Below are positions 1-4,422 of a stretch of DNA of 6,471 bases, one piece after another. The translations under genes were made by a program, and so were the position numbers. The DNA lies in the NCBI GenBank assembly GCA_955652715.1, contig CATPBS010000167.1, positions 1 to 6,471 of the forward strand. The letters run 5' to 3'. Under the pieces are notes generated by a model, which saw nothing but the letters and a program-made list of their open reading frames with translations, was not told the origin of the DNA and did not search any database. Each line of letters begins with the position of its first letter. Within the stretch, counting starts at the first letter, position 1. This DNA comes from an uncultured Candidatus Udaeobacter sp. (lineage in GTDB: Bacteria > Verrucomicrobiota > Verrucomicrobiia > Chthoniobacterales > UBA10450).

Positions 1-783
1 AAAATAAATGACGCGCTGGCGAAGGCGATCACGAATGCCAAAGCAGGCAAGAACAAGGATGCCATCGACGACGTGGCGGATGCGATTAACGAGAAGCAGA
101 AAGTTATCGGCGCGCTTCCGGGAGTCACCGATGAGGACAGCATCAATGTACCGTTCGCGGCGATCTACGACGTCTTCTCGGACTTCGATAGTCTCGTAGA
201 CGCCGTCGGTTCCTTGTTAACTGGGCTACATAGCACCGATCCTCCGGCGAAGGAGGACCGCAAGGAGCTCATCGAGAAGTTGAGGCGCGCGATAAAGGAC
301 ATGCGCCGGCTCATCGCGCGACATAGCTGGCCCGAGCGTGCTGAATCGGCGCTCGAGGACATGATCGCCGAGCTCAAAACGCTGATTGAAATCTTAAAGA
401 AGCCGGACGGCACGCCCCAGGAATGGAAGAAGTTCGAGGGAATACAGAGTCTTCTTCGGGCGCTCAAGAAAGCCTTCTTCGAGATTTTTCCGATGACCGT
501 GCCACTCTGGGACATCTACGACTTGCTCTTGCACATTGACGGCGACCTTGCGCAAGCGAAGCGTCGGCTCGCTGAAGGAGATCCTCCCAATAGCCGAAAG
601 GGGCGCATGACGCGGGGCTTAATTGAGGGCGCGAAGGCGATGAAAGACAAGCTCGAGTTGGCGCTGGCACAACTGGAGTATCCTCCTGGGAGCAACGATC
701 TGCCGCCTTTCCCGCCGAACCACGCTGCGATGAAAAAGGTAGAGAAGATTCTGTCAAAGGCCGAGCCAAAACCGCTAACCTAA
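1..783 (+). CDS. Unrecognised charged alpha-helical protein, 5' end missing
   Basis: I do not recognise this protein. The frame is open from base 1 to a TAA at 781-783, giving 260 visible residues. A GTG at 73 could be a start, but the 24 codons before it are open and have the same charged, helical composition (K/D/A-rich), so the gene probably begins left of the window. The sequence is dominated by amphipathic helices rich in Lys, Arg, Glu and Asp (about visible residues 85-135 and 200-228). A more hydrophobic stretch around 159-179 (FFEIF...LWDIYDLLLHI) contains charges and is more likely a buried helix than a membrane span. The C-terminus is Pro-rich. No Cys residues, catalytic motif or signal peptide are visible. 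It lies 48 bases before the exported Cys-rich gene on the same strand, so the two may be co-transcribed. A helical-bundle or scaffold role is possible but unproven. Confidence 0.75.
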   Translation, partial: KINDALAKAITNAKAGKNKDAIDDVADAINEKQKVIGALPGVTDEDSINVPFAAIYDVFSDFDSLVDAVGSLLTGLHSTDPPAKEDRKELIEKLRRAIKDMRRLIARHSWPERAESALEDMIAELKTLIEILKKPDGTPQEWKKFEGIQSLLRALKKAFFEIFPMTVPLWDIYDLLLHIDGDLAQAKRRLAEGDPPNSRKGRMTRGLIEGAKAMKDKLELALAQLEYPPGSNDLPPFPPNHAAMKKVEKILSKAEPKPLT

Positions 784-831
784 CAGTAATGACCTCCCTC
801 TGGGAACAAAGTAAGCGCACAAAATGAAACT

Positions 832-1413
832 ATGAAAAGCCTCGAACGCAATCTTCGCGCAATCGCTTTGCTCCTCTTGGTATTTGGCTTCAGCAAGACG
901 GCGTTTGCAGAAAAAGATTGCTGCTGGATCGACGTGAAGACCGGAAAGCGAGTTCCTACGGTGCCAGCCACTGGGATAAATCACATCCACGACCTGCAAG
1001 ACATCGTGGGTGGCTACAACAACGCGCACGATCCGGGCGTAGCGGTATTGAGCCGAGATGGTAAGAGCGCGAGGAATACCAGGACCGGCCAAAATTATGC
1101 ACTGGAGCCCTGCCCTCCACCGGGCCAAGCACAGCCGACACCGAGCACGACTGACAAAGTCACCGATGTTCTAAAAACAATCGGCAGTTCGGTTAGCATC
1201 GGCATCGGCGGCGGGATTGGTGGTGGCGGCGGAGATCGGCATGGACATCACGGCGAAGGTGGACATCGCACCGCGAAGAAAGTCGGAACCGGCGACAAAT
1301 CGCGCACCACTAGCACCACTTCCAAGAAGACCACAACCGGCACCGGTCACAAAACCGTGACCGCTGCGTGCAAGTGTCATCCCTGCACATGTGCGCCGTG
1401 CACTTGTCACTGA
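832..1413 (+). CDS. Small exported protein with C-terminal C-x-C-x-P pentad repeat, putative metal binder
   Basis: This is a complete gene for 193 residues that I cannot assign to a named family. Residues 1-26 form a Sec-type signal peptide: basic start (K2, R6, R9), hydrophobic core IALLLLVFGF, and A-F-A before E27. The mature protein starts with a Cys pair (C30, C31), then a short globular-looking part to about residue 95 (C94). A low-complexity linker follows: Pro/Thr, a Gly run with His (about 124-145: H137, H139, H140, H145) and a Thr/Lys/Ser-rich part. The end is CKCHPCTCAPCTCH (180-193), three C-x-C pairs spaced exactly five residues apart. Such Cys/His density suggests binding of soft metal ions, or disulphide cross-linking in the periplasm or outside the cell; this is inference. 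No good ribosome binding site precedes the ATG. A three-codon minicistron (ATG at 824) overlaps the start as ATGA, probably by chance. Confidence 0.8.
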   Translation: MKSLERNLRAIALLLLVFGFSKTAFAEKDCCWIDVKTGKRVPTVPATGINHIHDLQDIVGGYNNAHDPGVAVLSRDGKSARNTRTGQNYALEPCPPPGQAQPTPSTTDKVTDVLKTIGSSVSIGIGGGIGGGGGDRHGHHGEGGHRTAKKVGTGDKSRTTSTTSKKTTTGTGHKTVTAACKCHPCTCAPCTCH

Positions 1414-1435
1414 GTCCGAGCCGGACTGCCGTTTT
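1413..1435 (+). terminator. Candidate weak intrinsic terminator after the Cys-rich gene
   Basis: A perfect 6-bp stem AGTCCG/CGGACT with an AGC loop (1413-1427) starts at the last base of the stop codon. It is followed by GCCGTTTT, so the T-run is short and displaced by three bases. The place is right for ending the plus-strand transcript, but the hairpin is short, so this is a modest call. Confidence 0.35.
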
Positions 1436-1436
1436 C

Positions 1437-1510
1437 GACAGAATGAACAGAATCGACAGAATCTAAAACCGGATTCGACGAAACATTCGGTCAATTTTGT
1501 TAATCCTGTC
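1437..1510. repeat. Palindromic intergenic repeat, unit 1
   Basis: The left arm (1437-1458) begins GACAGAATGAACAGAATCGA. The right arm (1489-1510) ends TTAATCCTGTC and is an imperfect inverted copy of the left, with 17 of 22 positions matching. The left arm is a 9-bp tandem series: ACAGAAT starts at 1438, 1447 and 1456. The right arm shows the same 9-bp period in complement. The unit lies between convergent genes and could fold into a long imperfect hairpin in either transcript. It resembles GACAGGATTAACAAGATT-like elements that I recall from Verrucomicrobiota and Planctomycetota intergenic DNA, from memory and unverified. Confidence 0.8.
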
Positions 1511-1559
1511 CAAATCTTTTCGTGAGCTTCGTGGTGGACCTGCCATTGCTAAAGATCAG

Positions 1560-1636
1560 GACAGAATGAACAGAATCGACAGAAGCTAAAGGCGATCCTA
1601 CAGAGGAGACATTCGGTGAATTTGGTTAATTCTGTC
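1560..1636. repeat. Palindromic intergenic repeat, unit 2
   Basis: This is a second copy of unit 1. The first 25 bases (1560-1584) are identical to 1437-1461. The right-hand 28 bases (1609-1636) match 1483-1510 with three differences. The middle (about 1585-1608) has diverged. The arms pair in inverted orientation, with GACAGAAT at 1560-1567 and ATTCTGTC at 1629-1636 fully complementary. Conserved ends with a variable centre are what one expects of a mobile or duplicated palindromic element. Confidence 0.8.
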
Positions 1637-1670
1637 TAGTTCTCGTCTCCTGGCTTCCAGATTTGCGTTC

Positions 1671-1709
1671 AGATTCTGCGAATCTTGTAAATCCTGTCTA
1701 GTTCTTCGT
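1671..1709. repeat. Partial third repeat unit (right arm only), reaching the amidohydrolase stop codon
   Basis: Bases 1673-1699 show three 9-bp periods (ATTCTGCGA, ATCTTGTAA, ATCCTGTCT), the right-arm form of units 1 and 2. Bases 1690-1709 match 1628-1646 of unit 2 apart from one substitution and one inserted base, including CTGTCTAGTTCT. The CTA at 1698-1700 is the minus-strand TAG stop of the amidohydrolase, so the repeat tail covers that gene's last codons. A perfect 6-bp stem AGATTC/GAATCT with a TGC loop (1671-1685) sits at the left edge; neither strand has a T-run after it, so it is not a classical terminator. Confidence 0.65.
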
Positions 1710-3395
1710 TCCGTCGAACACAATCTCGCCGCCGACGATCGTCGTCACGCAATGCGTTTTTAGAATTTCCGGTTCCGGGATTTTCATGATGTCGGCAGAG
1801 AGGACGGTGAAATCGGCGAGCTTGCCGACTTGGATCGAGCCTTTATCGTTTTCTTCAAACGCGGCGTATGCGGGCCAGATAGTGAACATCTTCAATGCTT
1901 GCTCGCGGGAGACCGCTTGTTCGGGATGCCAGCCTTCAGCCGATTCGCCTTTGGTGCTTTTGCGCGCGACTGCCGCATAAAATTCGATCATCGGTTCCCC
2001 GCGCTCGACCGGCGCATCAGAGCCGCCGGCAATAATGCAGCCGGATTTGAGAAAACTCTGCCATGCGTAAGCGCCCGCGAGCCGCTCGATTCCGAGCCGA
2101 CTCGGCGCGAAAAATAAATCGCTGATCGCGTGCGACGGCTGCATCGACGGAATCAGGGCCAGTTTGGCGAATCGCGGAATGTCGGCAGGATGGACAATCT
2201 GCGCGTGCTCGACGCGCCAACGCGGTTCAGGAATTTTTCGTTCGTCAGGCGGCACAGCTTTGAATGCCTGCTCGTAAAGATCGAGGATCAGCCGGTTCGC
2301 GCGATCGCCGATGGCATGCGTTTCGACTTGAATTCCGCGGCGCAGCGCTTCTTCAAACATCGGGCGAAGCTCTTCGGGTTTTTCGGTCAGAAAACCGGAA
2401 GTTTCTGGCGCATCGTTGTACGGCTTGAGCAAGGCCGCCCCGCGCGACCCCAAGGCGCCATCAAAAATCACTTTGATCGTGCGCTGTGTGAAATGATGGC
2501 CGAACGCGTTAATCGTTGCTCCTTCGCGCAAAAAATTCTGTGCATCTTCACCTGGACCATAAACTGCGTTAATGAACCGGATTCTAATTTTGCCGGCTTC
2601 AAAATCTTTTCGGATAAGCTCGATATCTTCCTTGTGGCTGCCGGCGTTTTGAATTTCGCACCAGCCCAAGCCGATCTCCCGATCGATTCCGCGCAGCAAC
2701 GCTTCCTCGCGCTCGGCTTCGGTCGGCTTTGGAATGTTTCTTGAAATCAGCTCCTGCGCGTTATCGAGCAGCATTCCATTTGGCTCGCCATTCGTTTTCA
2801 AAATTTGTCCACCAAACGGGTCTGGCGTGTTCCTGTCGACCTTCGCAATTTTTAGTGCGACGGAATTTGCGACCGAAGCGTGACCATCAGCGCGGGTGAG
2901 AAAAACGGGATTATCCGGCGCGATTTTGTCGAGATCCTGGCGGTTGGGAAATTCTGGTGGTTTCCAAAATGTTTCGATCCAGCCGCGCCCAGTGATCCAC
3001 CTCCCGGGCGGAAGTTGGGCGACGCGCGCTTTCACTTTGCTTAACAAATCCTCAAGTGTGTTCGTGCCTTCGAGATTCAGGCGTATCTCGCGCTCGCCAA
3101 TCAGGAAGATGTGGCAATGCGAATCGGTCAATCCGGGCACAACCGTGCGACCACGAAGATCGATAAGCTTCGCGGCGTGAAATTTCTTCGCCTCGGCGCT
3201 CGAGCCGACGGAAACAATGCGATCGCCTTTTACCGCAATCGCTTCCGCCTTCGGCTGCTTCTCGTTCACCGTGTAGATATTTCCGTTCGCAAGGACGAGA
3301 TCGACATCTTGAGCACGAATCATTGCGGTCACAGAAAATACGGCGAGCCAGAGAAACAACCAGTGCACCGGGCGAGGTGTTTTCACATTATTCAA
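1698..3395 (-). CDS. Exported YtcJ-like metal-dependent amidohydrolase
   Basis: This 565-residue protein belongs to the amidohydrolase superfamily, YtcJ/NfdA-like branch (Amidohydro_3), and has the usual length. These enzymes hydrolyse amide or related C-N bonds; the substrate here cannot be predicted. It shows the N-terminal beta-sandwich strand VLANGNIYTVN (35-45), the metal motif DSHCH (H93, H95), the K308 region IKVIFDGALGSRGAAL, H360 in VETHAIGDRAN, H397 in RVEHAQI, the catalytic Asp D460 in AGGSDAPVE, and the closing GKLADFTVLSADIM (about 524-537), so the active site looks intact. Residues 12-28 (WLFLWLAVFSVTAMIRA) look like a signal peptide, placing it in the periplasm. The start is TTG at 3395; GTG at codon 4 is an alternative, and Met25 would give a cytoplasmic form. 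No Shine-Dalgarno sequence sits at the right distance. It is divergent from actA and convergent with the Cys-rich gene, so it is probably a single-gene unit. Confidence 0.93.
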   Translation of the reverse strand: MNNVKTPRPVHWLFLWLAVFSVTAMIRAQDVDLVLANGNIYTVNEKQPKAEAIAVKGDRIVSVGSSAEAKKFHAAKLIDLRGRTVVPGLTDSHCHIFLIGEREIRLNLEGTNTLEDLLSKVKARVAQLPPGRWITGRGWIETFWKPPEFPNRQDLDKIAPDNPVFLTRADGHASVANSVALKIAKVDRNTPDPFGGQILKTNGEPNGMLLDNAQELISRNIPKPTEAEREEALLRGIDREIGLGWCEIQNAGSHKEDIELIRKDFEAGKIRIRFINAVYGPGEDAQNFLREGATINAFGHHFTQRTIKVIFDGALGSRGAALLKPYNDAPETSGFLTEKPEELRPMFEEALRRGIQVETHAIGDRANRLILDLYEQAFKAVPPDERKIPEPRWRVEHAQIVHPADIPRFAKLALIPSMQPSHAISDLFFAPSRLGIERLAGAYAWQSFLKSGCIIAGGSDAPVERGEPMIEFYAAVARKSTKGESAEGWHPEQAVSREQALKMFTIWPAYAAFEENDKGSIQVGKLADFTVLSADIMKIPEPEILKTHCVTTIVGGEIVFDGTKN

Positions 3396-3400
3396 TTTTT

Positions 3401-3425
3401 TAGGCGAAGCTGGCAGCTTCTCCTA
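3401..3425. repeat. 25-bp near-perfect palindrome before the amidohydrolase start
   Basis: TAGGCGAAGCTG and CAGCTTCTCCTA flank a single central G (3413) and pair at 11 of 12 positions; the inner GAAGCTG/CAGCTTC is perfect. In the amidohydrolase mRNA it would form a hairpin ending only a few bases before the TTG start. It also covers the only AGGAG in the leader (minus strand), which is about 24 bases from the TTG, too far for a normal ribosome binding site. There is no T-run on either side, so it is not a terminator. It could be a REP-like element or a translation-control hairpin. Confidence 0.6.
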
Positions 3426-3450
3426 CAAAATCTGTAGATCAATTTTGATC
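3423..3450. promoter_or_regulatory. Two adjoining short palindromes in the divergent control region
   Basis: CTACA/TGTAG (3423-3437, five-base spacer) is followed at once by GATCAA-TT-TTGATC (3437-3450), a perfect 14-bp palindrome. Symmetric 14-bp AT-rich sites between divergent genes are typical binding sites for dimeric regulators, but no regulator gene is in view, so the operator role is only a suggestion. Confidence 0.3.
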
Positions 3451-3490
3451 TTACGGGCTTGACGCTTTGCCGAAGTTTTGACGTGATCGG

Positions 3491-3505
3491 ATTGCGCTAC
3501 GCAAT
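3491..3505. promoter_or_regulatory. Perfect inverted repeat ATTGCG-CTA-CGCAAT upstream of actA
   Basis: Six-base arms flank a three-base centre. On the plus strand it is followed by TTTT, so it could end a transcript weakly, but no plus-strand gene precedes it. Its position about 30 bases upstream of the candidate actA promoter fits an operator better. Chance occurrence is not excluded. Confidence 0.3.
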
Positions 3506-3535
3506 TTTGGATCGACATGAATGACGAAATTTATT

Positions 3536-3563
3536 TTGCCCTCCCGCGGCGGATTTATAGAAT
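3536..3563 (+). promoter_or_regulatory. Candidate sigma-70-like promoter for actA-actB
   Basis: TTGCCC (3536-3541) and TAGAAT (3558-3563) are separated by 16 bases and match the -35 and -10 consensus at 4/6 and 5/6 positions. This would give a leader of about 125 bases before the ATG at 3697. The choice rests on consensus matching only. Confidence 0.35.
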
Positions 3564-3696
3564 CCTCGTTACCCCTCGGACGAGCAATTAACCTTAACCC
3601 TTTGCACCGTCTGAACCAGCCACATCGCGATCACAGTTTTCGCTCGTTGGCAGCGTGCCAACTCACGTCCGCCAGCGCGGCTGCCGATTAGTAACC

Positions 3697-4422
3697 ATGG
3701 CAAATTTCTTTCCACGCTGGACGAATTGGCTGCCGATCAAGCTCGTGGTCTGCGGCATCTTGCTCGTCTGTGGATTGACCGGCGCCACGTGGTATTACGT
3801 GACGCCCAAATACACCAAAGTCAGGTATCAACCCATCCAACCGGTGCCTTTCCCGCACGATATTCACGTCACGCAATTGGGGATGGATTGCCGATATTGT
3901 CACAGCTTCGTGGAGATGGCGGCGCAGTCGAATGTGCCCAACACGCAGATATGCATGAACTGCCATACGCAGGTGCAAAAGGACAATCCGAAGCTGGAAC
4001 CGGTGCGCGAAAGCTGGAAGAGCGGCAACCCGATAGACTGGGTGTGGATTCATCGCACGGTCGATTACGTTTATTATAATCACGCGGCGCATGTGAATCG
4101 CGGCATCAGTTGTTTCAGTTGCCACGGTCCGGTCAATCACATGTCAGCGGTCTATCAGGCCAAGCCCCACAGCATGGCCTGGTGCCTCGAATGCCACCGG
4201 CACCCCGAAAATTTCTTGCGTCCCGAAGATCAGGTTTTCAATCTCGATTGGAAACCGGAAGACGTGAAACCGGTTGAGTTTGTCGAGAAATATGGTCACC
4301 CAAGCGACGCGCGCGAAGATTTCGCAAAGAAGAAGAAGCTCACTCAAACCGAGATCGGCCAGACGTTGAAAGAGCGTTGGAATATTAATCCGCCGACGAA
4401 TTGTCAGGGGTGCCATCGATGA
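3697..4422 (+). CDS. actA: Alternative complex III subunit A, membrane-anchored pentaheme cytochrome c
   Basis: ActA is the multiheme cytochrome c of alternative complex III, which oxidises membrane quinol and passes electrons to a periplasmic acceptor or directly to an oxidase. The 241-residue protein has a short N-terminus MANFFPRWTNWLPIK typical of the family, one membrane helix at about 14-34 that also serves as export signal, and a periplasmic part with five CxxCH heme sites at 65-69, 86-90, 139-143, 163-167 and 236-240. Further His residues (H54, H57, H129, H132, H148, H158) are candidate distal ligands. The last heme site lies at the very C-terminus. The frame extends upstream to a GTG at 3655, but the ATG at 3697 gives the family-typical start and is preferred. 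No clear Shine-Dalgarno sequence precedes it. It overlaps actB by four bases. Confidence 0.92.
   Translation: MANFFPRWTNWLPIKLVVCGILLVCGLTGATWYYVTPKYTKVRYQPIQPVPFPHDIHVTQLGMDCRYCHSFVEMAAQSNVPNTQICMNCHTQVQKDNPKLEPVRESWKSGNPIDWVWIHRTVDYVYYNHAAHVNRGISCFSCHGPVNHMSAVYQAKPHSMAWCLECHRHPENFLRPEDQVFNLDWKPEDVKPVEFVEKYGHPSDAREDFAKKKKLTQTEIGQTLKERWNINPPTNCQGCHR
4406..4410 (+). promoter_or_regulatory. Ribosome binding site for actB inside the actA end
   Basis: AGGGG lies eight bases before the actB ATG at 4419 and within the last codons of actA. Together with the ATGA stop-start overlap it supports the start choice and suggests translational coupling of the two subunits. Confidence 0.5.

Larger units (their letters stand above)
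1414..1697. other. Gene-free convergent intergenic region
   Basis: Apart from the terminator candidate and the three repeat units listed separately, I see no coding frame with gene-like properties and no RNA gene in these 284 bases. The two spacers between repeat units (about 1511-1559 and 1637-1670) show no further structure that I could support. Confidence 0.7.
3396..3696. other. Divergent control region between the amidohydrolase gene and actA
   Basis: These 301 bases hold the upstream regions of both flanking genes. The left half carries the palindromes at 3401-3450 and 3491-3505, the middle a candidate promoter. Two TTGACG hexamers (3459-3464, 3478-3483) resemble -35 boxes but have no convincing -10 at the right distance. 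Bases 3588-3599 are a TTAACC doublet in the likely actA leader. No clear promoter was found for the minus-strand gene. Confidence 0.6.

Noticed and set aside
464..820. Minus-strand open frame opposite the charged helical gene
   Set aside because: Arg/Ser/Cys-rich antisense translation; the plus-strand frame has the more protein-like composition. The first gene is unrecognised, so this rejection is less firm than the others.
824..835. Three-codon minicistron overlapping the Cys-rich gene start
   Set aside because: ATG AAA CTA TGA has no ribosome binding site and such short frames arise by chance; no evidence of translation control.
1437..1709. Repeats as a CRISPR array
   Set aside because: Only two full units with diverged centres and a third half unit; the arms are inverted palindromes with an internal 9-bp period, and there are no equal-sized unique spacers or cas genes.
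2130..2744. 204-codon plus-strand open frame opposite the amidohydrolase
   Set aside because: The opposite strand has all amidohydrolase motifs here; the plus-strand translation has no family resemblance.
3491..3510. ATTGCG-CTA-CGCAAT-TTTT as an intrinsic terminator
   Set aside because: No plus-strand gene lies upstream for it to end, and the stem is only 6 bp with moderate GC content; kept only as a possible operator.
3655..3696. GTG at 3655 as the actA start
   Set aside because: It would add MPTHVRQRGCRLVT before the family-typical MANFFPRWTN start; the ATG at 3697 fits better. Neither has a convincing ribosome binding site.
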